From positions 64,844,761 to 64,908,760 of the forward strand of contig NC_052504.1 in assembly GCF_014356525.2 (NCBI RefSeq): a stretch of DNA of 64,000 nt. Reading direction: 5' to 3'. Source of the stretch: Nilaparvata lugens (taxonomy: Eukaryota; Arthropoda; Insecta; Hemiptera; Delphacidae). A program made the position numbers and the translations under genes. Below, piece after piece: positions 52,601-55,711 of the stretch. Under the pieces are notes generated by a model. That model searched no databases. It saw nothing but the letters and a program-made list of their open reading frames with translations, and had not been told where the DNA came from. Within the stretch, counting starts at the first letter, position 1. Each line of letters starts with the position of its first letter.

Positions 52601-54752
52601 ACATAATGTCATCGCTCCTACACGTCAGGAGAAACATCTGCACGTTTGCTAGAAGGGAGGAAGTGCACTCACATGGAAGTCGAAGGGGGGTTGACTTGGA
52701 TGTGCCGCGCTGTCGCCTGTCAAGAGTGAAGGACAGTTTTCCTGTTTTGGCGGAGCGAATGTTCAACTGCCTGCCGAACTCGGTTAGGTCAAGCCCAGTC
52801 AATGTGTTCAGAAGCTCATTGTCAAAGTGGCTAGTTGGAATAAGGAGCTTCTACCGGTAAGAGGATTTTTTTCGGCGAAAGCTTTGCTGGACTGTGACGC
52901 TGCCTACAGTTTTATATACCATGTTTAATCGACACGATCTATCCAGGAAGACCTGGCCCTGATTACGACTTTGGATATTTGGATATCCAGTGATTGTAAT
53001 GTGTTATTCATATTGAATCATCTTTTGTCAATAATGTTAGTTGAAAGTTCTATTTTCTCAATTTTCATCATATTCTTAGTGTTCCATAATATTGATTATT
53101 TTCAATATTTTCTTAAATTGTATTACCTTATACCTTCTTCATCCATTAAATATCATACTTCCACATGCGGACAAGCTCTTTGCATATGTGTATTATTTTC
53201 AGTCTGAATTTACTCTGTCTGAGTACTAAATCTATAAGTTATTCAATACTTTGTATGACTGACAATAAAATCATTATTATTCTTTTTTCAATTTTTCAAG
53301 TGTGTAAATATATTATAACTATTCATTATTGTATCTTGTAATGTCAAGGTTGAGTTGTAGCATAGAGGAAAATAGCATGAGAAGATATCTGATGTTATGT
53401 GACGCTTCCAGAACAACATTGCTTTACGAAAAAGAATTACATGGACTATTGACTTTGCGCCTTTGCGTACGGTAACAGTGAAATTTCAGAACACAAGTGA
53501 ACTCAGTTGAAGAGATTGACAAGAGTCAGCGTTAAGTAGCCTATACACATTCAATCCTGATAGATTTTGTCTGGTTTGCCGTCAGAATTTGAATGTGGTG
53601 GGTGGGAGCCTTCAAGATTCGGTCACTAGTCGTTCAGACTACAGTAGCTCCTCTCGGCCTATAGCCTATCATGAGATGCTATTTTTCTAGGACTTAACTC
53701 CTCCTAATAAAGAATACCTTTACTCCATTTCACCTCCACTACTAGTCAAATAAAATACTTTTGATTCGTGACACTGTCTGTCTCGATCCCCAGTCTTCGA
53801 CAACATCAATTATTCAAGTACAAGACCACAAAATCTGTTCAAATATAAAACATTACCAAAAACAAAGATAGGTCTAATAAAGCCAAAGATCGTATATCCC
53901 CTCTATTATGGATTAAAAAACTAACAAAATTCTAGAAGAAATACTTACATCATATCAACAAAGTCGATAGCGATAAACATTATGAGAAGCTTGATGAGGA
54001 ATAAGATTATAAAATCTAGGAATTCAGCCGTAAGTCTTTTCCACAGTGGGGGTATCTTGCATTCTATTCCTGCAACAGAATTATTAAGATTATAATATTA
54101 TAATAAACACTCACAATAGTTATCAAACCATTGTAAAACCAAAATGATTAGTAGTACATCAGTATATTGTCACAACCATTTACTTCTTACTACTCTAGCA
54201 TTATTAATACTTTCACAATAAATAATTTCACAATAATTTTAATGTAGAAAATATTTACTCAGCCTATAAATCAATGAAAAAAAATTGATACGAATATAAT
54301 TTAAATTCAAAACTTAATTGTTGAGTCTTCATTATCTGCTGTGAACTTATCATTGATTTTCTATCAAGGGGAAAGAAATTGTGAAGAATAAACAAATAAG
54401 TCTGCAATAGGAAAGTTAATAGATTTGATTTATGATTACCTTCGGGGATTGTAGTATTTTGAAATGAGGAATTTTGATTATTATTCCCCAAGTTTTGTAA
54501 ATTGGGATAGGAAAACTGGCCACTTGAATTCTGAATAAGGCTAGGAGAAATCTGATTAGCAGCACAATGGTTATACCACAGAAAATAAGGAAAACTTGCT
54601 GTTACACTTTGCCACATGTATGCTTCTTGAAGCCATTTTTCGAGGGATTGAAAATATTTTTCTGTAGAATATACTTCATTAGATTTAGAACTATTATTAT
54701 TTGACAAAGTTTTATCGTTCATAGAAGACTGAAGTCCATCCACAGCTGTCAT
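10978..54752 (-). CDS. FAM8A1: FAM8A1-like RDD-domain ER membrane protein, whole gene (4 coding exons)
   Basis: Seen: four minus-strand exons (54752-54440, 54069-53949, 26208-26067, 11304-10978) join with GT/AG sites and compatible phases (1, 2, 0) into 903 bp, giving 300 residues plus stop. The order is a Ser/Asn-rich N-terminus with a YFQSLEKWLQEAY motif, PPLWKRL leading into a first membrane segment (IILFLIKLLIMFIAI), a second segment around VHRVLVCAFETLWLA, then GGATPGKTVMGLCVV, a third hydrophobic stretch (NLVLAFFLPANLF) and HNRTIYDTICKTIVI. Known: this layout matches FAM8A1, an RDD-family protein of the ER membrane that associates with the HRD1/HERP ER-associated degradation complex. 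Inferred: an orthologue with that role. An in-frame TAA lies six codons upstream of the chosen ATG. Introns 2 and 3 are inflated by transposons. The symbol is assigned from remembered family motifs, without a database search. Confidence 0.85.
11405..11511 (+). ncRNA. weak tRNA-like segment
   Basis: GCAGCAAAGTCAAGTGGTCT resembles an A box and GAGTTCGATTCTC a B box, spaced about 60 bp apart. No cloverleaf closes properly. It could be a decayed SINE head. Confidence 0.25.
11736..12305 (+). pseudogene. LINE reverse-transcriptase C-terminal relic
   Basis: Only the C-terminal part of a LINE polyprotein survives. The segment around ISGTLRPTKTEWLPVLSYI matches the region after the RT core, and LRRREWCGLNRFRTQVGRC...MTAWGY, then MNHLISECPQHSYHGGLTQV, match the typical end of R1/Jockey-like LINE proteins. 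Frame changes lie between about 11,925 and 12,030 and near 12,195, and the upstream RT core is missing. It lies in intron 3 of the host gene, opposite in strand, and abuts the palindromic repeat that starts near 12,312. Confidence 0.75.
12312..12940 (+). repeat. left arm of large palindromic repeat (Z)
   Basis: This arm is the reverse complement of about 18,160-19,033, with indels. Landmarks are TTTGCCCGTGGTGCGAACG, TTTCGCCACACAG, an (AT)n tract, GAGAATTATTGTTTATTAGG and CATAGCTCTAGCAAATCTGA. A further copy lies at about 61,345-61,945, and partial ones at about 35,215-35,350 and 58,530-58,690. No coding capacity. Confidence 0.8.
13293..14308 (+). pseudogene. LINE-1 ORF1 protein (PHD finger, coiled coil, Baculo_FP-like domain), frameshifted
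   Basis: The protein starts MSCFICSKSVRNSGELISC. A Cys4-His-Cys3 PHD-like finger covers roughly residues 3-50 (FHIGC, WRCSSC). A Glu/Lys-rich coiled coil follows at roughly 90-165, then a segment from LEINGIPKKQDEDVTEI to PPPIVVKFVRR that resembles the Baculo_FP-type domain found in ORF1 of CR1-like LINEs. The frame breaks at about 13,976 and continues in another frame through VYVNESLAPTRRRIFTMARE and YLWIKEGKILARK to 14,308. Such proteins bind the element RNA. The start was chosen at the Met that begins the finger rather than at 13245. Confidence 0.8.
14289..15043 (+). pseudogene. LINE-1 ORF2 endonuclease domain, broken
   Basis: The apurinic-type endonuclease is spread over two frames. The first piece has LIIHQNIRSLRSNFDLFL and LIIVLTEIWI (catalytic Asn and Glu blocks). 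A stop at 14,526 interrupts it. The second piece has the FTGDINIDLF motif, a late IDHLYL, and the terminal ITDHSTIILK (catalytic Asp/His). It overlaps the end of ORF1 by about 20 bp in another frame. In an active element this domain nicks target DNA to prime reverse transcription. Here it cannot be made intact. Confidence 0.78.
15058..17243 (+). pseudogene. LINE-1 ORF2 reverse transcriptase and C-terminal region, broken
   Basis: A linker at 15,058-15,351 precedes the RT core at 15,444-16,484. Motifs in order are SSPGVDGIS, FRPISLLPVFSKILEKI, the NQYGFREGRST block, LFLDISKAYDAID (motif A), IGIPQGSVLSS (motif B) and SFADDTVIF with both catalytic Asp residues (motif C). A stop at 16,482 and a frame change precede the C-terminal part (16,593-17,243) with VKYLGLILDSRLTWSDHV. 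At least three disruptions separate the pieces, so the copy is dead even though the catalytic residues survive. Confidence 0.85.
18054..19033 (-). repeat. right arm of large palindromic repeat (Z)
   Basis: This arm is reverse complementary to 12,312-12,940. It also contains its own 46-bp inverted pair, AGTAGTTCCAAAATTATCCA... at 18066-18111 with its reverse complement at 18550-18595, suggesting a further small element of about 530 bp embedded or captured in this arm. Confidence 0.75.
18843..18892. repeat. (AT)n microsatellite within repeat Z
   Basis: About 50 bp of pure AT sit at the position where the left arm has a shorter AT run (about 12,426-12,440). Confidence 0.9.
19150..19580 (+). pseudogene. 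5'-truncated RTE-like LINE, C-terminal fragment
   Basis: The fragment encodes LYGTETWPISNKHERKMEV, EMRMLRWMGGVTRRDKIR, MRWFGHVQRREEDYVGRRV and GRGRPRMRWGDRI, the standard C-terminus of RTE-clade LINE proteins. The ending AAGAAGAAG is a short 3' tandem repeat, common in RTE. AAGTCTTTAT occurs at 19140-19149 and again at 19581-19590, a clean 10-bp target-site duplication that fixes both ends. Only about 130 codons of the original protein remain, but they are uninterrupted, so the insertion may be fairly recent. Confidence 0.88.
20769..23228 (+). mobile_element. Tc1/mariner-type element with long inverted repeats, copy A
   Basis: The element begins GGGTGTCCCACCAAGGTTGT after TA. Roughly 540 bp at the left (20,769-21,310) is the reverse complement of the right end (about 22,700-23,220). 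Landmarks are ATAACTCGAAAACTACTGG, GGTAAGTTCCATAATAAAG and CATCAAGTGGTGATCC. The terminal 30 bp of the right end are partly deleted. Inside is a broken transposase on the plus strand. Copy B begins two bases further on, in the opposite orientation. Confidence 0.82.
21545..22530 (+). pseudogene. IS630/Tc1-type transposase (DUF4817-like HTH), copy A, dead
   Basis: The N-terminal helix-turn-helix block YLNMLLVYGECGCNSREAER, then VYRRRFPDRKHPSHNTFLRL, matches the DUF4817-type domain of arthropod IS630-like transposases. Further on are LQLDGCLPHNARNVLGWLD, NNYAGRWMAEVDP and a decayed SPDLTP block near 22,290, corresponding to the second half of the DDE domain. A TAG sits immediately before the LQLDG block, and several frame changes follow. 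The C-terminus near 22,440-22,530 retains NGGYFEIL. Such enzymes cut and paste at TA sites. Confidence 0.78.
23231..25584 (-). mobile_element. Tc1/mariner-type element with long inverted repeats, copy B
   Basis: The left end CAGGGTGTCCCACCAAGTTT and the right end (CCTTGGTGGGACATTCTG) are inverted and flanked by TA on both sides. The left arm (23,231-about 23,775) pairs with the right (about 25,235-25,584), which is shortened by a deletion. The transposase lies on the minus strand, so copies A and B are tail to tail. About 100 bp near 23,860 repeats the inner arm boundary. Confidence 0.82.
24063..25045 (-). pseudogene. IS630/Tc1-type transposase, copy B, dead
   Basis: The N-terminal piece KFTLIEYSNMLLVYGECECN, then AERVYRRRFPDRKHPSHNTF, lies at about 25,020-24,860. 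The C-terminal piece at 24,257-24,066 reads VYREPVETREELILRIRLTF, then ATRSLMNGRRSCTKRNGGYF, the characteristic end of this transposase family. The middle DDE section (about 24,400-24,700) is shifted between frames and has stops. It is less truncated at the C-terminus than copy A. Confidence 0.78.
25681..25895. mobile_element. short MITE sharing termini with element Y
   Basis: CTATAGTGAGGTCCACGTTA continuing TAAT at 25681-25704 is an exact 24-bp inverted match to 25872-25895. The element is 215 bp, non-coding, with TA at both borders, consistent with a mariner-driven MITE. It lies about 170 bp from exon 3 of the host gene. Confidence 0.85.
26067..26208 (-). CDS. FAM8A1: FAM8A1-like exon 3 (second membrane segment)
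   Basis: The acceptor TTATGTTTTTCAG is followed by AGATGTGTACAACG, and the donor TTTGAG|GTGAGT closes the exon at 26067. After completing a split Ile codon, it encodes 47 residues: DVYNVDFDLQ, then LDYDILQKEIKLDYRVALQM, then the amphipathic or membrane stretch VIWEMVHRVLVCAFE. It leaves in phase 0. The exon is isolated, about 27.7 kb from exon 2 and 14.8 kb from exon 4, with only transposons and unrecognised DNA between. The acidic-then-hydrophobic pattern is what FAM8A1 proteins have between the first and second membrane segments. Confidence 0.8.
26290..28810. other. unrecognised intronic region with two GC-richer blocks
   Basis: No protein or known repeat was recognised. Positions 26,700-27,085 and 27,960-28,230 are richer in G+C and lack the repeats seen elsewhere. 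The first ends in a donor-like CTAAG|GTACGT, and the second follows an acceptor-like TTTATTTACAG. Both are on the plus strand. A spliced non-coding exon pair or an unidentified transposon end are both possible. Confidence 0.3.
28817..28972. mobile_element. small GC-rich MITE, 36-bp inverted repeats
   Basis: TAAGGCCCATGTTATACGAG continuing CGCTAATGCCGCGGCG (28817-28852) matches the reverse complement of 28937-28972 at 34 of 36 positions. The element is about 156 bp including TAA/TTA at the edges, compatible with a TWA target as in PIF/Harbinger. The P-type transposon is inserted at its right edge. Confidence 0.8.
29525..29775. repeat. imperfect tandem repeat inside the P-type transposon
   Basis: About ten degenerate units of roughly 24 bp resemble TTCTTTCACACTTTATTTAC plus ACTG, between the transposase stop codon and the transposon end. 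Confidence 0.8.
29806..33063 (-). pseudogene. P-type transposase with THAP DNA-binding domain, two exons, frameshifted
   Basis: Exon 1 (33063-32910) starts MGFCCCVPNCRG, the first half of a C2CH THAP zinc finger, then VSVFSFPKDETLKRKWIQAI and NPTKSSK before GTAAGT. Exon 2 resumes at 32499 after TTTGTTTCAG with VCEKHFDDRDIIKV, completing the finger. The RNase-H-like core follows: LMIDEIHIKPYLDYTGGGIL, then FYLFDTVHILKCIRNNWINQ, and the C-terminal DALEARFGKYRTMAGSQYLI. A GGGG run (33027-33030) shifts frame inside the finger. Further shifts lie near 31,335, 31,295, 31,045 and 30,720. The pieces fit THAP9/P-element transposases, which bind the transposon ends through THAP and cut DNA. This copy is inactive unless the shifts are assembly errors. 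Confidence 0.88.
33328..33734. other. intronic, no gene seen
   Basis: Contains a short fragment (about 33,412-33,455) related to the repeat at about 835-890. Nothing else was recognised. Confidence 0.5.
33735..34280 (+). repeat. dispersed CA-containing repeat, copy 2
   Basis: Same order of blocks and same CTATGGTAATAGGGCAAAG tail as 1,205-1,683. The 5' part contains an extra partial duplication: GGAGACTCATGCCAGTTAAT at about 33,740 resembles GAGACTCATGTCAGTTGATA at about 33,900. Its CA tract is short (about 34,125-34,145). Confidence 0.75.
34547..35770. repeat. repeat family R, copy 1, with an inserted block
   Basis: The outer parts match 57,903-58,500 (CACTGATTACAGAACGCAAA, TCAGCTGTTGACATTGTTGG, ATTTGATGGATTTCAGCCAT, GGTAACTGTAGGAAAAATTT). 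Relative to that copy, about 34,833-35,357 is an insertion that starts and ends in TTTCGCCACAC/GCGAAATATACTA motifs shared with repeat Z. The edges carry inverted GGTAACTG/CAGTTACC motifs, so family R is probably a DNA element. Confidence 0.7.
35976..36413. repeat. 137-bp direct duplication flanking a LINE scrap
   Basis: Positions 35976-36112 and 36277-36413 are nearly identical (starting TAAGCTAAGGTGTGGAAATG or GCTAAGG...). The 164 bp between them include a plus-strand reading of NKLELNSDKTTFI, a typical LINE RT palm/thumb segment (about 36,235-36,275). LINE-3 begins directly after the second unit. Confidence 0.78.
36414..38645 (+). mobile_element. LINE-3 (local name): 5'-truncated Jockey/CR1-like retrotransposon
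   Basis: The insertion starts inside the linker between endonuclease and RT (LNRRELKNLISRSHDEYM reads into the open frame), runs through the whole RT and C-terminal region, and ends in a T-rich 3' UTR with an AAATAAATAAATAAATT tail near 38,645. A target-site duplication was not obvious. It lies in intron 2, antisense to the host gene. Confidence 0.88.
36468..38261 (+). CDS. LINE-3 reverse transcriptase, intact 597-codon frame lacking the endonuclease
   Basis: Motifs in order are TPGGDEVPAFIVKG, NYRPISLLSVFAKVFELV, CQHGFLPGKSVVTNLTEF, VIYTDYTKAFDRVDQG (motif A), SGVPQGSVLGPLLFLLLINE (motif B) and CLIFADDVKLYM (motif C, both catalytic Asp present), then DLGVIFDSCLRFSVHI and a full C-terminal region to the stop. 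Known: this enzyme copies LINE RNA at a nicked target. The frame has no stop over almost 1.8 kb, unlike every other LINE here. The Met at 36468 is internal. The true protein start was lost with the 5' truncation, and the frame is open upstream to about 36,417. Confidence 0.88.
   Translation: MTRVQRNIKGESKEFWKFVNSKREAKGICQRMELGDRAFVGSELPDGFAEYFKSVYTPITCTFSDNVNQISEENGIKRDLASSSLAVPSVSVDSIRRAINRMKPLTTPGGDEVPAFIVKGCRDVLVDPLKYIFDLSLAKGLFPTRMKISKVIPIFKSGRKDLIDNYRPISLLSVFAKVFELVLYGEILYYSRPLISDCQHGFLPGKSVVTNLTEFTMDVSRAMDSGGEVDVIYTDYTKAFDRVDQGALLRRLDDLGFCVQLVNLFRSYLFHRTNYVMVRCSRSTPFFSTSGVPQGSVLGPLLFLLLINELPLQLKKAKCLIFADDVKLYMEIINSNDCNLLQQDLDRLARWSSINGLDLNVRKCKCISFSRKNLKMNFSYEVHGMNLERVDTCKDLGVIFDSCLRFSVHIDYNISRANKMLGFVMRNTANFNNLDAICTVYVSLVRSVLEYCSVIWNPYTDLCTHGLEVVQNKFLRFLYYKRFGQSCPLGFPTDRLRGTFHFVSLRLRRERDSLIFVHGLLRGRFSSPSLLSSIRFHVPAFNSRDHPTFDFIRCRTVSGYNAPLFRSLRLYNRLNNALDFFDSDSVFRRDLNKIYIC
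38970..39175 (+). pseudogene. LINE C-terminal scrap (LINE-5)
   Basis: The reading RPRSTFLQKSFLFLEDKFYN, then GLPDSVKHCGSFSSFKRSVK, is the standard end of LINE proteins (trimmed N-x-LP and SFK-x-VK motifs). No RT core is present. It sits between LINE-3 and the mariner remnant. Confidence 0.65.
39230..39958 (-). mobile_element. mariner element, internally deleted
   Basis: The ends GGTCCAGAAAGTAAGTTCCG (left) and CGGAACTTTCTTTCTGGAC (right) are inverted and flanked by TA. The length is about 0.73 kb, against roughly 1.3 kb for a complete mariner. The transposase relic is on the minus strand. Confidence 0.85.
39322..39785 (-). pseudogene. mariner transposase, N- and C-termini joined by a deletion
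   Basis: The N-terminus reads NPAACEIRSVIRFLNARN and, after a one-base shift, IYRQICDVYGQSAMSDSMVR, WVPQFNDGRSDVLVEERSGR and NRRFTISALAIEF, the mariner paired-type DNA-binding region. The sequence then jumps to HEEGIQKLVPCYDKCLQNF and GSYVGK, the family's C-terminus. The DDD catalytic centre is entirely missing, so no transposition activity is possible. Confidence 0.85.
41785..42035 (+). repeat. minisatellite in the LINE-2 leader
   Basis: About four to five units of 50-60 bp contain CTCCACTTGGACTCGAT and CCACTACTGGATTCC. They are open in several frames, which creates misleading reading frames on both strands. Confidence 0.82.
42281..43051 (+). pseudogene. LINE-2 ORF2 endonuclease domain (one frameshift)
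   Basis: The frame starts MMPLTDTSARSPSS. The endonuclease motifs are AAHLNVQSLSCHIDEL (Asn), NIIGISESFL (Glu), GGVAIYV, VGICYRPPKIGHF and RILVMGDMNTDLN (Asp/Asn). Near 42,960 the frame slips. The correct continuation, IIDLLIVSDPNEVV then VPAISRHDLIYCVL, holds the terminal Asp/His-type block in another frame. The enzyme nicks DNA for target-primed reverse transcription. Confidence 0.85.
43048..45260 (+). pseudogene. LINE-2 ORF2 linker and reverse transcriptase (one frameshift near 43,720)
   Basis: The linker (43048-43749) includes VPWITEDILKMMGRRYKAHR. After a shift near 43,720 the RT continues with TGVDKIPIKFIKKM, VEDFRPISILPALSKVLERL, FQSGFRKFHSTETALL, LTLFDFSKAFDTVDH (motif A), MHGVPQGSILGPVLFTLYAN (motif B) and HTYADDLQIYL (motif C). 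VKNLGIIMNNTLDWSEQV and a complete C-terminus follow to the stop at 45,260. All catalytic Asp residues are intact. Confidence 0.87.
45336..45384. repeat. (AT)n microsatellite in the LINE-2 3' UTR
   Basis: A simple TA run just after the ORF2 stop. Confidence 0.88.
46325..46535 (+). pseudogene. LINE RT fragment (plus strand)
   Basis: The reading DNYREISLLNTAYKIYSMII, then KERMQPIMEVLLLEEQCSF, matches the finger region of RTE-like reverse transcriptases. It is cut off on both sides. An inverted companion fragment lies at 46,830-47,010. Confidence 0.7.
46606..46800 (+). repeat. dispersed CA-containing repeat, copy 3 (3' half)
   Basis: A (CA)n tract at 46,606-46,658 leads into the same 3' block as the other copies, ending CTATGGTAATAGGGCAAGG. 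The 5' half is missing, replaced directly by a CAGGGCCG transposon terminus. Confidence 0.75.
46830..47010 (-). pseudogene. LINE RT fragment (minus strand)
   Basis: The minus strand reads QAGPDGLNMELFK, then, after a shift, IPEVWKVATVKSLFKKGD: the segment just upstream of the plus-strand fragment at 46,325 in an intact RTE-like RT. Both fragments share a flanking ACTACAATATAAATTGCAAG, so an inversion broke one copy, or two copies lie here. Confidence 0.7.
47015..47227. repeat. foldback element, about 65-70-bp arms
   Basis: CTTATTTTATACTC...CTAAAACCTATTTA at the left pairs with the right arm ending GAGTATAAAATAAG. A 9-10-bp indel separates the arms. The AT-rich loop is itself partly palindromic (AAAATTTTCAATTT). 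Non-coding. Confidence 0.8.
48750..49872 (+). pseudogene. LINE-4 endonuclease domain, interrupted by a MITE
   Basis: FCSINVQCLRTKLNLLT, VLCVCEHWLEQDE, NGGVAIFC, VYMGGDFNVHLDSG and QNCLDAVAAND are endonuclease blocks. Removing the MITE and one TAA rejoins SSYYK to AAIVNPLVADHCAV, restoring the terminal Asp-His. The frame is then hit again right after DHCA by the antisense LINE. The domain nicked target DNA when active. Confidence 0.82.
49360..49828. mobile_element. Harbinger-type MITE inside the LINE-4 endonuclease
   Basis: The ends are AGGTTCGAACCCACTAGAAC and its exact reverse complement (at least 23 bp), flanked by TAA on both sides (49357-49359, 49829-49831), the 3-bp TWA target of PIF/Harbinger. 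Inside is a short tandem array of TACGCGTATGA (about 49,468-49,518) and GC-rich inverted motifs (GTGCCATGCA, TGCATGGCAC). Non-coding. Confidence 0.9.
49873..50734 (-). mobile_element. antisense 5'-truncated LINE with poly(A) tail
   Basis: A 22-T run at 49873-49894 is the poly(A) tail in minus orientation. Coding sequence follows to about 50,730. TGTGCTG at 49866-49872 and at 50735-50741 (also 50747-50753) is a candidate target-site duplication. Inserted in LINE-4, so younger than it. Confidence 0.85.
50040..50730 (-). pseudogene. RT C-terminal fragment of the antisense LINE
   Basis: KQRQLTINSKKCQFLQFKSK, then VAFLGILLDRKLTWHPYIER, and after one shift GCNKICNKISSGVFVLRQLA, LILSHIRYAILVWGNSSQQN and GRKFYNKLPQILKSNDDLKI. 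This is the thumb and C-terminal part of a CR1/Jockey-like RT. The catalytic palm is missing. One frame change lies near 50,540. Confidence 0.82.
50735..52860 (+). pseudogene. LINE-4 linker and reverse transcriptase, several frameshifts
   Basis: The linker runs from VLIDVLQELQRVVNVTDWVD through SRRKITEDSVAVFRQHLMG and WYTPELRNIRVLV to 51,360. Two shifts around 51,370-51,485 cover the NAIELVNIVE and DIYGLSTY blocks. The open stretch 51,508-52,860 has NNFRPVSIVSIIGKIIETAM, MQHGFRGGRSTTSAVLSL, LVLCDLSKAFDCVSH (motif A), HGVPQGSVLGPLLFLLMINN (motif B) and LFADDTTIIGQ (motif C). It ends with the NCLPNSVRSSPVNVFRSSLS C-terminus. The catalytic residues survive but the gene as a whole cannot be translated. 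Confidence 0.86.
53286..53940. other. intronic, no gene seen
   Basis: Between the LINE-4 tail and exon 2 of the host gene. No repeat, RNA or reading frame was recognised. Confidence 0.5.
53949..54069 (-). CDS. FAM8A1: FAM8A1-like exon 2 (RDD domain start, first membrane segment)
   Basis: The acceptor TTCTGTTGCAG precedes GAATAGAATGC and the donor GATATGAT|GTAAGT follows. The frame encodes GIECKIPPLWKRLTAEFLDF and then a hydrophobic helix. The Arg in KRL and the Asp in FLDF are the conserved polar positions of the RDD family's first membrane segment. The exon is 121 bp, enters in phase 1 and leaves in phase 2, so both neighbouring exons stay in frame. It has no internal Met start and no repeat-like flanks, which is why it is easily overlooked in this TE-rich sequence. 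Confidence 0.85.
54440..54752 (-). CDS. FAM8A1: FAM8A1-like exon 1 (N-terminus)
   Basis: This exon encodes 104 codons plus one base. It starts at the first Met after an in-frame TAA six codons upstream. It is rich in Ser/Asn/Gln and contains the aromatic block YFQSLEKWLQEAYMWQSV, which resembles the conserved segment preceding the RDD domain in FAM8A1 proteins. The donor GAAG|GTAATC at 54440/54439 ends the exon in phase 1. Reading on past the donor gives an unrelated tail, which supports splicing here. Intron 1 is only about 370 bp. No TATA box or initiator was identified upstream, and a non-coding 5' exon cannot be excluded. Confidence 0.82.
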
Positions 54753-54986
54753 CTTTCCAGATAAATATTAAATAGCACAGTGACGTTGATTTCTTTTAAT
54801 GGAACAGTTGAATCATCGTTGATCAGAAAAAACATAAATGAACAAGAGTGAAATTAAAAAAAAATAATATAGAGTGAAATTCAAAAATAAACTGTATTAT
54901 AGGTTATATTTCGATACGATGCTATATAAAATTATGAATCAGATCAGAGTTTACGAAACTGATGACAGATAACAGCTGTTCCTGTT

Positions 54987-55284
54987 TAGAGATGTGTCTT
55001 TGTGTCGTTCGGTCATGACCCGTTCGAATTGAACGGGTCATTAAGGTGAACGAGTGATCCGGATCACATTTATTCAAAAAACCGGTTCATTTGACCCGTT
55101 CATCAACTGGGGTGAACCCCTGTTTTTACTGTCTTCTTTACACATCAACTGTGGTGGACCTTTTTTTTTTTGCTTGTTTATAGGAAAGCTATAGAAAATT
55201 AACCGTTCAATTGAACGGGTCGCGGCAGTGAACGTGAACGACTGACCCGAATCAGTATAAAGTGATCCGAACTTCCCATCTCTA
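54987..55284. mobile_element. small hAT MITE upstream of the FAM8A1-like gene
   Basis: The ends are TAGAGATGTG and (reverse complement) TAGAGATGGGAAGTTCGGAT. TTCCTGTT at 54979-54986 and 55285-55292 is an 8-bp target-site duplication. The 298-bp body holds several inverted GAACGGGTCA/TGACCCGTTC and GGATCA motifs. It sits about 230 bp upstream of the start codon, so it may lie within or near the promoter. Confidence 0.88.
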
Positions 55285-55611
55285 TTCCTGTTCTTGATCA
55301 TACAGAGAAAGGTTCCACAGAGTAGTATAGGCACAGTATACATACAGTACGGAAACTTGGCTAGTACCCTGACGCTAAAATCCGCCATCTTGTTAGGAAG
55401 CGCCGCATTGTAATAGTATTGATAGTAGGTTCGGATCACTTAAATGATCCGGATCAATTGATCTGGTTCACTGCTACGATCAAATCAGAAGACCAGGATT
55501 GGAACTTCCCAAGGTCACGTGACGTGTTTAGTATTGGCGTCATGTAAAAAGCATTGGTTAGATAGGCGATTGATTACAAGTTTCCATTCTGTATATTCTG
55601 TGGTATAGGGG

Positions 55612-55711
55612 ACAACGAGCTATTATAGTAAACTATAGAAAAAAGTTTACTATTATAGCTCGTTGTAGTGGCCACTCAGCCGCTCTATAGTTTACTATAA
55701 TAGCTCGTTGC
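55612..55711. repeat. three-armed foldback
   Basis: ACAACGAGCTATTATAGTAA (55612 on) is followed by two inverted copies, at about 55,644-55,666 and 55,684-55,711 (TTACTATAATAGCTCGTTG). Either inverted copy can pair with the first. Confidence 0.82.

Larger units (their letters stand above)
39960..53285 (+). mobile_element. LINE-4 (local name): CR1/Jockey-like element broken by three nested insertions
   Basis: The parts in order are a 5' UTR, the ORF1 start (40057-40092), a hAT-like insertion (40093-47572), the rest of ORF1 (47573-48719), the endonuclease (48750-49359), a Harbinger-type MITE (49360-49828), the endonuclease end (49829-49872), an antisense LINE (49873-50734), the linker and RT (50735-52860), and a 3' UTR ending in CAATAAAATCATTATTATTC near 53,285. 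Without the insertions it is about 4.5 kb. The reading frame resumes exactly across the first two insertions. It is antisense to the host gene. The 5' boundary is approximate because the mariner remnant abuts it. Confidence 0.85.

Noticed and set aside
55074..55439. 121-codon minus-strand frame just upstream of the FAM8A1-like gene
   Set aside because: It runs across a hAT MITE end and has no family resemblance.
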